Assembly (NCBI GenBank): GCA_015056205.1
Contig: SVGS01000001.1
Location: forward strand, 124,001-188,000
Source of the DNA: Clostridiales bacterium
GTDB lineage: Bacteria > Bacillota > Clostridia > Christensenellales > Aristaeellaceae
Length of the DNA: 64,000 nucleotides
Reading direction: 5' to 3'
The notes under the pieces are model-generated. The model ran no database searches. It worked only from the letters and a program-made list of their open reading frames with translations, and was not told where the DNA came from. Position 1 is the stretch's first letter, and each line of letters begins with the position of its first letter. Positions 36,588 through 46,501 of the stretch are shown here, piece by piece. The translations under genes were made by a program, and so were the position numbers.

Positions 36588-38074
36588 CGAATTCTTCCAA
36601 ATTTTCGAAATCCTCTGCCGGCTCCGCCCCGCATAAGCCGTCCGGGAGCAGTCAGAATGGCAAACGCTTCCACGGTCCGGTGGGCAACAGAAAGGGTATG
36701 GTTCAGAAGTCCGATGATTTACCCGGATTGCCGGCCCGGCGGATTGCGCTCCGAATCCTCCGCCAGGTTACGGAGGAAGGAGCATGGGCATCGCTGAGTC
36801 TGGATGCTGCTCTAGCGGACAGCGGGCTGAGCGCGGTGGACCGCCGTCTTGTTTCCAGACTGGTTTACGATACACTGGACCGGATGACGTATCTGGACTG
36901 GGCTCTGGCTCAGGTAATGGCTAAACCGGATACCGACATTCGTCTTCGGAATATTCTGAGACTGGGTGCCTGCCAGATTCTGCTGGAGGATCGGATTCCG
37001 GAGAGCGCCGCAACCAATACCAGCGTTCAGCTCTGCTCTGAAGCCGGGATAGAAGGACTGAAAGGCGTATGTAACGGAATTCTGAGAAATCTGATTCGCA
37101 GAAAAGAACTGCTGTTATTGGACAGAAACGATCACTCTGATTCAAATCTGCTTCTTTTAAGCGGACTGCCATCCTGGCTTTATGATCGGCTGAAGAAAGA
37201 GTACGGGAAAGAAGCCATCCTTTCCCTGGCTTCAGGACATCGGCAGGAAGAGGGGTGGATGATCCGTCCCAATCTGTTAAACATGACAGATTCCGATCTC
37301 GAGGAACGGCTGAAGCATAAAGTCTGGCATTGGGAAAAGGGAAAGCTGCCTCATACCTATCATATTACGGGAGCAATGAATATCGGTCAGGATGCCGATT
37401 TCCTTTCCGGCCATTTTTCCATTCAGACAGTGGGAAGCATCATGACGTGCCTGACGATGGGTCCGCGGCGAGGTGAAACGATTCTGGACTGCTGTGCGGC
37501 TCCCGGCGGGAAAAGCTGTCTGATGGCTGAGATGATGGGAGGTACCGGCCGAGTGCAGGCCTGGGATCTTTATGAGCACAGGACCAGTCTGATCGCGGCT
37601 CAGGTGCGCCGGCTTGGGCTGGAAAACGTACGTCCGATGACGAGAGACGCCACAAAACCGAGGCCGGACCTCACTGCCGGAATGGATGGTGTACTGATCG
37701 ATGCTCCCTGTACCGGAACCGGTATGATCATGGAGAAACCTGATCTGAAAGGACGACTCACCGAAAACGGGCTGAGCGATCTGTGTACGCTTCAGCAGGA
37801 ACTTCTGGAAACCGTATCCGGCTATGTCCGCCCCGGAGGCCGACTGGTTTATTCTACCTGCTCTGTGCTGAAAGAGGAAAACAGCAGACAGGTTGCGTCT
37901 TTTCTGAAACGCCATCCTGAATTTGAACCGGCGCCTTTACCGGAATCCATTCCGGAGTTTTACCGGAAAGCGGCAATGCAGGATGGAGAAGATCTCGGGC
38001 TGCAGCTTTTGCCCTGGACGACGCATACCGAAGGATTCTATTTATGCCGGCTGAATCGGAAATCCGACAGCTGA
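36584..38074 (+). CDS. rsmB: 16S rRNA (cytosine(967)-C5)-methyltransferase RsmB
   Basis: The 496-residue protein begins with about 47 basic, Ser/Pro-rich residues not usual in the family. A NusB-like RNA-binding domain (about 50-200) and the SAM-dependent methyltransferase domain follow. SAM loop DCCAAPGGKS, DAPCTGTGMI and the catalytic YSTCSVLKEEN are all visible, with both family cysteines. It modifies C967 of 16S rRNA. The start overlaps fmt; a 48-base gap separates it from rlmN. Confidence 0.94.
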   Translation: MTNSSKFSKSSAGSAPHKPSGSSQNGKRFHGPVGNRKGMVQKSDDLPGLPARRIALRILRQVTEEGAWASLSLDAALADSGLSAVDRRLVSRLVYDTLDRMTYLDWALAQVMAKPDTDIRLRNILRLGACQILLEDRIPESAATNTSVQLCSEAGIEGLKGVCNGILRNLIRRKELLLLDRNDHSDSNLLLLSGLPSWLYDRLKKEYGKEAILSLASGHRQEEGWMIRPNLLNMTDSDLEERLKHKVWHWEKGKLPHTYHITGAMNIGQDADFLSGHFSIQTVGSIMTCLTMGPRRGETILDCCAAPGGKSCLMAEMMGGTGRVQAWDLYEHRTSLIAAQVRRLGLENVRPMTRDATKPRPDLTAGMDGVLIDAPCTGTGMIMEKPDLKGRLTENGLSDLCTLQQELLETVSGYVRPGGRLVYSTCSVLKEENSRQVASFLKRHPEFEPAPLPESIPEFYRKAAMQDGEDLGLQLLPWTTHTEGFYLCRLNRKSDS

Positions 38075-38122
38075 AAGCGGAGAAACAGGATCCAATCAGG
38101 GCAGCGCGGGAAAGGATAAGGA

Positions 38123-39238
38123 ATGAACGATCGCATTGATCTGGCTGGAATGACATCAGCTGAAATATCCGCCTGGTGTCAGGAACAAGGTTTGCCTTCT
38201 TTCAGAGGATCCCAGATTTTCAAATCCATCCATCAGGGGCTTTGCTTCGGTGAGATGACAAATCTTCCTCTTTCACTCAGGGAAAAGCTTTGTCAGCTGG
38301 CGGTGGATCAACCGACGACGGTACGTTCATGGCGTGAAAGCAAGCTGGACGGAACCGTAAAATTTCTGTTTTCACTCAGCGACGGCCAATGTGTCGAAGG
38401 CGTGCTGATGCGATATGTCTTCGGGCTGACGCTTTGCATCAGTACACAGGTTGGATGCCGGATGGGATGTCGTTTCTGCGCCAGCACACTGGAGGGACTG
38501 GTGCGCAATCTGACTGCCGGGGAAATGCTGGGCGAAATCCTGGCTGTCAATCGATGGATCAGCCGGAAATCATCCCTCTCTGAGGCGGAAGAACAGTCCG
38601 GGCCTGTTCCGGAGCACATCAGCCGGGTCGTGCTGATGGGAAGCGGAGAACCGCTGGATAATTATGAACAGGTACTTCGCTTCCTGCACCTGCTTCGGGA
38701 AGAAGCCGGCGTTCATATCAGCCTTCGGAATGTCAGCCTTTCCACCTGCGGACTGGTTCCGAAAATGATCCGTTTTGCGGATGAATCTCTGCCGGTAACC
38801 CTTTGCGTTTCCTTGCACGCTCCCAATGACAGCATACGAAAAAAAATGATGCCGATTGCTGAAACCTACAGTATTCAGGAACTGCTGAACGCCTGCCGAA
38901 TCTATATCCGAAAAACCGGTCGAAGAATTATCTTTGAATATGCGCTTACCGAAGGTCTGAATGCCGGTGAGTCCCATGCGGAGGAACTGGCGCGACGTTT
39001 GCGCGGAATGCAGTGCCATGTCAATCTGATACCGCTGAATTCCGTGCCGGAAAGGGGAATGGCCGGCGTAAGCGAAGAAACTGTCAGACGTTTTCTTCAG
39101 GTGCTGAAACGCTGTCATATTTCCGCAACACGCCGTAGGGAAATGGGCGACGATATCGAAGGAGCCTGCGGTCAGCTGCGCCGTAAAACCCTCGCAGAAT
39201 CATCCGCTTCATCCGGAACCAGTTTCGGGAGCGTATAG
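38123..39238 (+). CDS. rlmN: Dual-specificity RNA methyltransferase RlmN
   Basis: The 371-residue radical SAM enzyme methylates C2 of A2503 in 23S rRNA and A37 in some tRNAs. The cluster ligands are Cys 112, 116 and 119 in GCRMGCRFC. Cys 105 matches the second catalytic cysteine, and the C-terminal GDDIEGACGQL supplies the methyl-carrying cysteine. LMGSGEPLDNYE is the family's SAM-binding segment. AAGGATAAGG precedes the ATG. Length is slightly above average because of a loop near residue 155. Confidence 0.95.
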   Translation: MNDRIDLAGMTSAEISAWCQEQGLPSFRGSQIFKSIHQGLCFGEMTNLPLSLREKLCQLAVDQPTTVRSWRESKLDGTVKFLFSLSDGQCVEGVLMRYVFGLTLCISTQVGCRMGCRFCASTLEGLVRNLTAGEMLGEILAVNRWISRKSSLSEAEEQSGPVPEHISRVVLMGSGEPLDNYEQVLRFLHLLREEAGVHISLRNVSLSTCGLVPKMIRFADESLPVTLCVSLHAPNDSIRKKMMPIAETYSIQELLNACRIYIRKTGRRIIFEYALTEGLNAGESHAEELARRLRGMQCHVNLIPLNSVPERGMAGVSEETVRRFLQVLKRCHISATRRREMGDDIEGACGQLRRKTLAESSASSGTSFGSV

Positions 39239-39285
39239 TTTATATCTGATTCAATCAATGAAAACAAACAAGGAGAGTTTGACCG

Positions 39286-40314
39286 ATGCGTAAATTTAAT
39301 CTGAAAGGGACTGTTCTCCAAAAAATGAAGGAACTGGAAACCGGAACAAACGAGCATTCCGGCATCGTCAGTGCTTCATCTGATTATATGTCCGTCCCTT
39401 CATCCGCAAGCACCGGATCTATTTATCCGAGTTTGATGACAGCCTGGCGATCTGATATCGGAAAAGTGCGCAAAACGAATCAGGACGCAGTAATTCATAA
39501 AGATCCGCTGTATGGCATTGCGGACGGGATGGGCGGACACAATGGCGGAGAAACAGCTTCTCAGGGCCTGCGGGATGGATTGATCCGAGAGCTTGAGGGA
39601 AAAGAACCTTCAGAGCAGGCACTGCAGAATGCTGTTCAGAAGGTCAACAGTGAACTGTTTGCCATGCAGGAAAACGATCCGGCTATCAATGGGATGGGAA
39701 CGACTTTAACAGCTCTTTGGATGAGCCGTGATACCGCTTATCTGTGTCAGGTAGGAGACAGCCGGGCCTATCTGATCCGGGACTGTGAAATGAAGCAGAT
39801 CACAGAGGATCACAGCATGGTGGCTGACATGGTTCGCAAAGGCATTCTGACGGAAGAACAGGCTTCCTGCCATCCGATGCGCAATTATATTACAAGAGCC
39901 ATTGCGACAGATGAATATGTACAGGTGGATACTTATCAAATCCCACGACATAAAGGGGATCGCTGGCTGATTTGTTCCGATGGTTTATATGGTCAGATGA
40001 GCAGGCTGACCCTTTCCACCATTTCCGCCATTCCTTCCATTGAGGAAGCTGCAGACCGACTGCAGCAGGAAGCGCTGGAGAATGGCGGAAAAGATAATCT
40101 TTCCTTTATCCTGCTGGACGATCTGACCGGTCCCTGTACAACAACAGACGATTCTGCGGCAGATGATTTTCCGGTCTCCGGAACGATATCCGGCCATGAT
40201 GCGTCCTCAGAAACAGAAATACCTTATTCAGATTCTTCTGCTCATTCCGATCCGGATCCTTTTCCGAAACCGAATCCTGTAAATCATAAGCAGGAGGAGA
40301 ATCGTGATGACTGA
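39286..40314 (+). CDS. PP2C-type protein serine/threonine phosphatase
   Basis: The 342-residue protein is a PrpC/Stp-type phosphatase partnered with the PASTA kinase that follows. The metal-binding motifs are visible: RKTNQDAV, GIADGMGGH near residue 78, VGDSRAYLI near 152, and the late GGKDNLSFIL segment. About 45 residues precede the usual start of the domain, and a Ser/Asp/Pro-rich tail of about 55 residues follows it; both are absent in the compact homologues. AAGGAGAG lies upstream of the ATG. It overlaps the kinase start. Confidence 0.92.
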   Translation: MRKFNLKGTVLQKMKELETGTNEHSGIVSASSDYMSVPSSASTGSIYPSLMTAWRSDIGKVRKTNQDAVIHKDPLYGIADGMGGHNGGETASQGLRDGLIRELEGKEPSEQALQNAVQKVNSELFAMQENDPAINGMGTTLTALWMSRDTAYLCQVGDSRAYLIRDCEMKQITEDHSMVADMVRKGILTEEQASCHPMRNYITRAIATDEYVQVDTYQIPRHKGDRWLICSDGLYGQMSRLTLSTISAIPSIEEAADRLQQEALENGGKDNLSFILLDDLTGPCTTTDDSAADDFPVSGTISGHDASSETEIPYSDSSAHSDPDPFPKPNPVNHKQEENRDD

Positions 40315-42181
40315 ACGAATCCTGGCGGGACGTTATCGCCTGACGGAACAGATCGGTATGGGCGGGATGGCGATTGTTTATCGCGCTGTTGATCTGAGAA
40401 CCGGGCACAATGTGGCGGTAAAGGTACTCCGGCCTGAGTTTAATGAAGATATAGAGTTTATCAGCCGCTTTCAGCGCGAAGCGGAAGCTGCCAGCAAAAT
40501 GACCCATCACAATATTGTTAACCTGCTGGATGTAGGCATGGATAACGAAAACCGTTACCTGGTGATGGAATATGTTCAGGGGAAAACCCTGAAGGAAGTG
40601 ATTCAGGAAAGAGGCAAGCTGACTGCGCCCCTGGCCTGCCAGATTACCATTCGTATTCTCAGCGCCCTGGAGCACGCTCACAGAAACGGGATCGTTCATC
40701 GGGATATTAAGCCGCAGAATATTCTTGTTCACGCAGACGGGCATATTAAGGTGGCGGACTTCGGGATCGCCCGCATTGCCGACAGCTCTACGCTGACGCG
40801 CGGAGACAACGTCATGGGTTCGGTACATTATTTTTCTCCCGAACAAGCCAGAGGCGAAAGCGCTCAGGCAACGAGCGATATTTATTCCACCGGGGTCGTT
40901 CTTTATGAGATGCTGACCGGACGGGTTCCCTTTGACGGTGACAATCCGGTAGCTGTAGCGATGCAGCATCTTCATGCAACGCCTCCTCCGATCCAGTCCA
41001 TTGCTCCGGATGTCCCGCAGGCTGTATCCAGGGTCTGTATGAAGGCCATGGAAAAGAATCCTTCCGCACGTTATCAGAGCGCCCGTGACATGGCCTCCGA
41101 TCTCCGAATGGCGCTGGAAGAACGAAATGAGCGTCCGGATCCATCCTTCAATATCAAACAGCCAAAGCCTCAGATTGAAGAGAGAAAAGAAAAACGATCC
41201 GCATCTTCCAGAACGGATCTGCCGAATACCCTGCGGAAAGGCCGCAATATTATTCTGATCATTCTTTTATCCGCTGTGATCCTGACGGGGGTAACCTTTG
41301 GCGGTATTGCGATTTACCGTCAGGTGATGACCAGCGTCAAAGTACCCGAGGTCGTAGGCATGACGCTGGAGGAAGCTGAAAAGTATCTCCAGCGGGAAGA
41401 GCTATACGTGAACCCTGTATATGTCAGCAGCGATGAATACGAAGCCGGTATTGTGTTTTTACAGAATCCGCTTCCGGATACGATTACCCGGAAAGGAGAC
41501 ACTATTCTTCTGACGGTTTCCAGCGGCCCGGTTTCTGTTCCAATGCCTGATCTGCGGGGCTATACCTATACGGACGCGGTGACCCGTCTACAGGCACTGA
41601 ATATTACCAGAATAACGGTTGAACGGGTAACAAGCACGGAATATGCGCCGGATATTATTGCTGCTCATTCTCCTGAAGCTGAATCTCCCTTATCCCGCGA
41701 AATGGAGGTAACCCTCTATGTCAGCGGCGGTGAAATTATCGTACCCGGTCTGGAAGGGCTGACGCTGGAGGAAGCGGAACAAAAAGCAAAAGAAATGAAT
41801 CTGACAATTGCTCCGTTGCTGCAGTATGTGGACACAGAGAGTGAAACGGAGCATGGACATGTTTCAGCTCAAAGTCCGGAAGAGGATTCGCGGGTCATGC
41901 AGAATACTGCCATCACGCTTCTGATCTATCGTTGTTCCTTTATGAACCCATACTCTGAAATCACGATCACCGTCCCTGAAAGCGATAAGGATCAGACGGT
42001 AAAAATCATGATTCAGCCTGAAGGAACTTCGACAGAGTATGAAGATGCCAATATAACCTGGACAGCTGAAGCGGAGCGTACCCGGAAAATCAGTGTAAAA
42101 CGTCCTGACAACAGAAATTATACCTATATTGTCTATGTAGACGGAATTCAGACCGATCGCGCTCCGCTTCCCCTCGAATGA
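40307..42181 (+). CDS. prkC: PASTA-domain serine/threonine kinase (PrkC/Stk type)
   Basis: The 624-residue protein has a cytoplasmic Hanks kinase domain (about 10-270) with Lys 39, HRD at 131-133 and DFG at 151-153. A basic linker, one membrane helix (about 313-338) and three extracellular PASTA domains (about 343-408, 410-474 and 478-541) follow. The last 80 residues form an added domain with no recognised match. Kinases of this class sense muropeptides or lipid II and adjust wall growth and division. The ATG at 40307 has GGAGGAG nine bases upstream; the GTG one codon earlier is equally usable. The gene overlaps the phosphatase gene. Confidence 0.95.
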   Translation: MTERILAGRYRLTEQIGMGGMAIVYRAVDLRTGHNVAVKVLRPEFNEDIEFISRFQREAEAASKMTHHNIVNLLDVGMDNENRYLVMEYVQGKTLKEVIQERGKLTAPLACQITIRILSALEHAHRNGIVHRDIKPQNILVHADGHIKVADFGIARIADSSTLTRGDNVMGSVHYFSPEQARGESAQATSDIYSTGVVLYEMLTGRVPFDGDNPVAVAMQHLHATPPPIQSIAPDVPQAVSRVCMKAMEKNPSARYQSARDMASDLRMALEERNERPDPSFNIKQPKPQIEERKEKRSASSRTDLPNTLRKGRNIILIILLSAVILTGVTFGGIAIYRQVMTSVKVPEVVGMTLEEAEKYLQREELYVNPVYVSSDEYEAGIVFLQNPLPDTITRKGDTILLTVSSGPVSVPMPDLRGYTYTDAVTRLQALNITRITVERVTSTEYAPDIIAAHSPEAESPLSREMEVTLYVSGGEIIVPGLEGLTLEEAEQKAKEMNLTIAPLLQYVDTESETEHGHVSAQSPEEDSRVMQNTAITLLIYRCSFMNPYSEITITVPESDKDQTVKIMIQPEGTSTEYEDANITWTAEAERTRKISVKRPDNRNYTYIVYVDGIQTDRAPLPLE

Positions 42182-42226
42182 ATCGCTGATGATCACCGGT
42201 GCGGTAATCAGAACAGAAAGGAGAGA

Positions 42227-43171
42227 GTGGCTACGGAGAACACGCATCCATCCTGGATTCACGGTATTCTTCTGCGAGGGATAGGCGGATTCTATACGGC
42301 TTTAACCGATAACGGGGAAGAGTACACGCTTCGCTGCCGCAAAAAATTCCGGCATCTGGGTATATCGCCTCTTACGGGCGATGAGATTCTCTTCACGCCC
42401 GGAGACGGCGAATCCAATGGCTGGATAGAAGATATTTTACCTCGCCGCAGTCTGTGCCTGCGTCCGCCGGCCGCAAACGTTACTCTGCTGATGATCGTTG
42501 CGGCACCGGAACCCCTTCCTGACCTGCTGCTGATTGACCGGCTTCTGTCAAGGGCTTTCGGACAGAACATTCACGCTGTTCTGGTATTAAACAAGGCTGA
42601 TCTGATATCTTCCTGCCCGGAGACAGATACAATGAATCCTGATCCGCTGCCGTTGGAAAAGCTGCTGTATCAGGATTATGCTCCGGCCGGTATTCCGGTG
42701 ATTCCTGTCAGTGCTGCCAGCAAATCCAATCTGGATGCGCTGATCGGACAGATGGAAGGAGAAATTACCTGCTTTGCCGGCCAGAGCGGTGTCGGCAAAA
42801 GCACACTTTTAAACGCACTGACCGGATTTCAGGTGGCCACCGGTGATCTGTCCGCACGAATCGCCAGAGGAAAAAACACGACCCGGTCTGCCGAACTGTT
42901 TGTGAAAGACAATCTTCGCATCATGGATTCTGCCGGGTTCAGTCTGCTGGAAACGGAAAAAGAACTTCCTCCGGATCAGTTGAAAAACCGGTATCCGGAG
43001 TTCCTCTCCTTTGAAGGAAAGTGCCGTTTTCGCGGCTGCCTTCATGATCGGGAACCGGGCTGCGCAGTCCGTGAAGCCGTTCAAAACGGTCTGGTTTCTT
43101 CCGGACGCTTTGAACGATATCATATTCTTTTGCGTGAACTGATTGAGAACTGGAATCATCGCTATGACTAG
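42227..43171 (+). CDS. rsgA: Ribosome small subunit-dependent GTPase RsgA
   Basis: The 314-residue protein is a circularly permuted GTPase acting in 30S subunit maturation. An N-terminal OB fold precedes the GTPase, where NKADL comes first and the P-loop GQSGVGKSTLLNAL second. The C-terminal zinc site CRFRGCLHDREPGC is complete. It starts with GTG, with AAAGGAGAG upstream. The kinase, RsgA, Rpe order matches other Bacillota, where PrkC is thought to influence RsgA. Confidence 0.95.
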   Translation: MATENTHPSWIHGILLRGIGGFYTALTDNGEEYTLRCRKKFRHLGISPLTGDEILFTPGDGESNGWIEDILPRRSLCLRPPAANVTLLMIVAAPEPLPDLLLIDRLLSRAFGQNIHAVLVLNKADLISSCPETDTMNPDPLPLEKLLYQDYAPAGIPVIPVSAASKSNLDALIGQMEGEITCFAGQSGVGKSTLLNALTGFQVATGDLSARIARGKNTTRSAELFVKDNLRIMDSAGFSLLETEKELPPDQLKNRYPEFLSFEGKCRFRGCLHDREPGCAVREAVQNGLVSSGRFERYHILLRELIENWNHRYD

Positions 43172-43204
43172 CCCATTTACCGGCAATGCTTTACCGGGCG
43201 GAAT

Positions 43205-43226
43205 GACCGCAAATCCGACAGCGGTC
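43205..43226 (+). other. Small hairpin between rsgA and rpe
   Basis: GACCGC (43205-43210) can pair with GCGGTC (43221-43226) across a ten-base loop. No T-run follows. It may be a spacer structure only. Confidence 0.25.
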
Positions 43227-43270
43227 CGGAACAATCCCTGAATATTACTGCTGAAAAGAAGGTGAATTCC

Positions 43271-43921
43271 ATGATCAAACTGGCTCCGAGCATCCTTGCG
43301 GCGGATCCTCTGAACCTGGAACGGGAAGTCCTTCGCGTAGAACAGTCAGGCTGCGACTGGCTGCATATCGACGTTATGGATGCTCATTTTGTTCCCAATC
43401 TGGCCTATGGTCCGGATGTTGTCCGAAGCCTGAAGCGTGTGACCCGTCTGCCTTTGGATGTTCATCTGATGATGGATCACCCGGAGCGCCTTCTGGAAAC
43501 CTTCCTGGATGCCGGAGCGGACGGCGTTACCATTCATGCCGAAATTGATCACCCCGTCAGCCCGCTTCTGCGCCGGATTCGTGAGCGCGGTGTACGGGCC
43601 GGCCTTGCCCTGAAGCCTGCGACTCCTATGGATGCTGTGGTTCCCTTTCTCCATGAAACAGATCTGATCCTTTGCATGACGGTTGAACCGGGCTTTGGAG
43701 GACAGAAACTGGACACTCGGGTTCTGGATAAAATCCAGATGCTGCATCATACCGGATATCATGGAGAGATTCAGGCAGACGGAGGAATTCGGGAAGACAA
43801 TCTTGCTTCCCTGATAAACAGGGGACTGACGGTAGCGGTTATGGGCACTGCGCTCTTCCACAGCGATGATCTTCCGGCACTTGTATCACGGCTTCATGCA
43901 TTGAAGGAGATTTCACAATGA
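43271..43921 (+). CDS. rpe: Ribulose-phosphate 3-epimerase
   Basis: The 216-residue TIM-barrel enzyme interconverts ribulose-5-phosphate and xylulose-5-phosphate. The metal and catalytic residues lie in LAPSILAAD, LHIDVMDAHFVPN (His 32, Asp 34), DVHLMM, TVEPGFGGQ and QADGGI. The ATG at 43271, with AGAAGGTG six bases upstream, was preferred over the in-frame GTG at 43262. Its stop overlaps the mnmE start (ATGA). Confidence 0.95.
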   Translation: MIKLAPSILAADPLNLEREVLRVEQSGCDWLHIDVMDAHFVPNLAYGPDVVRSLKRVTRLPLDVHLMMDHPERLLETFLDAGADGVTIHAEIDHPVSPLLRRIRERGVRAGLALKPATPMDAVVPFLHETDLILCMTVEPGFGGQKLDTRVLDKIQMLHHTGYHGEIQADGGIREDNLASLINRGLTVAVMGTALFHSDDLPALVSRLHALKEISQ

Positions 43922-45327
43922 CCTATGATACCATTGCCGCCATCGCGACACCGCCGGGAAAAGGCGGAATCGGCATTATTCGGATCAGCGGACCGGATGC
44001 GGAAAGAATTCTGAACGATGTTTTCCGGCCTTTATCGCATTTTTCCGGAATCTCTTCCCGGGACTCGCGGCGAGATGAATCCGGCTTTCAATGGGAATCA
44101 CACAAAATGGTTTACGGCCGCCTGATGGATGGGAAGGAAATGCTTGACGAAGCAATGGCTGTGCTGATGCGGTCCCCAAACAGTTATACACGCGAGGATG
44201 TGGCTGAACTACAGCTGCATGGAAATTCCTTTCTGCTTTCTGAAGCGCTGCAGCTTTGTGTCTCCCGGGGCGCCCGGATGGCCGATCCCGGAGAATTTAC
44301 CAGACGCGCATTCCGGAACGGGCGGATTGATCTTTCTCAGGCGGAAGCCGTAATGTCTCTGATTCAATCGGAAACCCGCGAACAGCAGCGGGCTGCTATC
44401 AGGCAGCTTGAAGGCGGAGCTTCCTCTTTTGTCCGCGGTTTGTCTGAAAAACTTCTGGATTTGCAGGCAGGACTGACGGCCTGCATCGATTATCCGGAAG
44501 AAGTATCAGATGAAGAGGGATGCGCGTCACTTCGCCCGGGCCTGGAATCCCTCCTGAAAGAGCTGGATTCATCCATTGACGAACGAAGTTCGCATCTGCT
44601 CTACGACGGCCTTCATGTAACCCTTTTCGGGCGGCCCAACGGAGGGAAAAGCAGCCTTTTAAACCTGCTGACCGGTGAGGACAGGGCGATCGTTACATCG
44701 ATTCCGGGTACCACCAGAGACGTTTTGGAAGGATCCATCCTGCTGGACGGAATTCAGATTCATTTGACAGATACCGCCGGACTGCGCTCAACAGAGGATC
44801 CAATCGAACGGATCGGTGTTGCCCGCTCAAAAAAAGCGATTGAACAGGCAGATATCAGAATTCTGATTCTGGATGGATCTGAAACGCTCTCTCAGGAAGA
44901 TGAAAAGCATCTTTTATCCCTTGAGGAAAAGGATGCTGTCGTCATCAATAAAAGTGATCTTCCGCAGTGTATCGATCCGGAGGAGATCAAAGGCATCTTT
45001 CTGAAACGGGTAAGCAATGCCGCTCCGAAAATCCTGTCCGTATCAGCACTGGATGAAGCCTCCCTTTTCCCTCTGAAGGAATTCCTTCGTCAAAGCGGAG
45101 CGATTCGTTCCGGCCTTTCCGTTACCAGCCCGCGTCATCTGTCCGCTCTTCGCTCGGCCTCAAAGCATCTTCATGATGCGCTTCTTTCACTGGAAGCACA
45201 CTGTCCTCCGGATCTTATTTCAATTGATCTTCAATCCGCACAGTCAACGCTGTGTGAGATTACCGGTGAGACAGCAGGCGAGAAACTGCTGGACCGGGTA
45301 TTTTCCTCGTTTTGTGTCGGAAAATAA
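43918..45327 (+). CDS. mnmE: tRNA uridine-5-carboxymethylaminomethyl(34) synthesis GTPase MnmE
   Basis: The 469-residue protein has the folate-binding N-terminal domain (IAAIATPPGKGGIGIIRISG), a helical domain, and an inserted GTPase domain with GRPNGGKSS, DTAGLRST and NKSD. It ends in FCVGK, keeping the conserved C-terminal cysteine (Cys 466). With MnmG it modifies the wobble uridine of several tRNAs; mnmG is not next to it here, although rsmG, often in the same cluster, lies 2.5 kb downstream. Confidence 0.97.
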   Translation: MTYDTIAAIATPPGKGGIGIIRISGPDAERILNDVFRPLSHFSGISSRDSRRDESGFQWESHKMVYGRLMDGKEMLDEAMAVLMRSPNSYTREDVAELQLHGNSFLLSEALQLCVSRGARMADPGEFTRRAFRNGRIDLSQAEAVMSLIQSETREQQRAAIRQLEGGASSFVRGLSEKLLDLQAGLTACIDYPEEVSDEEGCASLRPGLESLLKELDSSIDERSSHLLYDGLHVTLFGRPNGGKSSLLNLLTGEDRAIVTSIPGTTRDVLEGSILLDGIQIHLTDTAGLRSTEDPIERIGVARSKKAIEQADIRILILDGSETLSQEDEKHLLSLEEKDAVVINKSDLPQCIDPEEIKGIFLKRVSNAAPKILSVSALDEASLFPLKEFLRQSGAIRSGLSVTSPRHLSALRSASKHLHDALLSLEAHCPPDLISIDLQSAQSTLCEITGETAGEKLLDRVFSSFCVGK

Positions 45328-45361
45328 GCAGAACGGAAACATGACAGATAAGGAGAATGAT

Positions 45362-46501
45362 ATGGAAAAAGCCCAGATAATCCTGGAGGGCAGGGGGACT
45401 ATTCAGAAACTGCCCGAGCTGATGGACCGGCTGTCCGTCCGTCGGCCGCTGATCGTTGGCCGTTCGCAGGCTTCCAGACTGTGCGGGCTTTCCGATCCGC
45501 TGTCTTCGGCACCTGTATTCAGTTCATTTCATTCGAATCCCGATCTGACAGATGCGCAGGATGGTGCCGATGCATTCCGGCAGTTTTCCTGTGATTCTCT
45601 CATTTCAGTCGGCGGCGGGTCTTCCATAGACACGGCGAAAGCGATTCGGGTTCTGCTGGCCTCAGAAAACATTGAGCGAATCGCTGCGTCCGATTTGCCT
45701 GAAGAACTTCCGGTTCCGCAAATTGCGATTCCTGGGACGGCCGGTTCCGGATCAGAAGCCACACAGTTTGCTGTTGTATATTGGCAGGGACGAAAAATCA
45801 GCCTTGATCATCCCTCCCTTCGGCCGGAAGGTGTTATTCTTGATTCCGGTCTTCTGGCTACGCTTCCGGACTATCATCGGAAATCCTGCGCCCTGGACGC
45901 TTTGAGTCAGGGAATCGAAAGCTATTGGTGCCGAAAAGCCACGGAAGAAAGCAGGGTGCATGCTTACCTTGCAATTCTTGGAGTACTGGATAATCTGAAA
46001 GCTTATCTTCAGCACGATTCCCATGCGGCGGATGAACTTCTTCATGCCTCATATCAAAGCGGGAAGGCGATCCAGATGACCCGAACAACCGCAGCCCATG
46101 CTCTGTCTTATGCGCTGACAAAAAAATACGGCATAGCCCATGGACATGCATGTATGATGACCCTGCCCTGCCTATGGGAACTGATGCTTGAACGCGAGGT
46201 TATTCCTGAAACACTGAAGACCCTGTCCTCCCTTATGCGCCTGGGAGATCCAAGGCTTGCCCCAATGCTGATTCAGGGCCTTTTCCTTTCTCTTTCCCTT
46301 CCTTCCGTTCCGCGGCCCGATCAGCAGGAGATCTCAGATCTGGCTTCCTCCGTGAATATCCAGCGCCTGAATAATCATCCGATGTCTTTGACGCAGGAGG
46401 AACTAATGAGTGTTTATCGCAAAGCGTTTACTCCGCCGGCCGAACCGCGCCGTCGGCTGTGCCTTGATCTGTGGAATTATTACGGGGAGGGAAAACAATG
46501 A
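45362..46501 (+). CDS. Iron-containing alcohol dehydrogenase family protein
   Basis: The 379-residue protein has the dehydroquinate-synthase-like NAD(P) domain (VGGGSSIDTAKA near residue 83, IPGTAGSGSEAT near 123) and the helical metal domain. Metal ligands would be Asp 179, position 183, His 246 and His 260. Position 183 is Gln (DALSQGIESYW) where most members have His. A DALSQ-IESYW pattern with an AHAxSY helix is, to my recollection, found in phosphonoacetaldehyde reductases, so that activity is possible but unproved. The ATG at 45362 has AAGGAG six bases upstream. It is inserted between mnmE and radC. Confidence 0.8.
   Translation: MEKAQIILEGRGTIQKLPELMDRLSVRRPLIVGRSQASRLCGLSDPLSSAPVFSSFHSNPDLTDAQDGADAFRQFSCDSLISVGGGSSIDTAKAIRVLLASENIERIAASDLPEELPVPQIAIPGTAGSGSEATQFAVVYWQGRKISLDHPSLRPEGVILDSGLLATLPDYHRKSCALDALSQGIESYWCRKATEESRVHAYLAILGVLDNLKAYLQHDSHAADELLHASYQSGKAIQMTRTTAAHALSYALTKKYGIAHGHACMMTLPCLWELMLEREVIPETLKTLSSLMRLGDPRLAPMLIQGLFLSLSLPSVPRPDQQEISDLASSVNIQRLNNHPMSLTQEELMSVYRKAFTPPAEPRRRLCLDLWNYYGEGKQ

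Noticed and set aside
45173-45361. Upstream extension of the iron-ADH reading frame into mnmE
   Set aside because: It overlaps the conserved end of MnmE by 155 bases. A start with AAGGAG at 45362 begins the ADH at its normal N-terminus.
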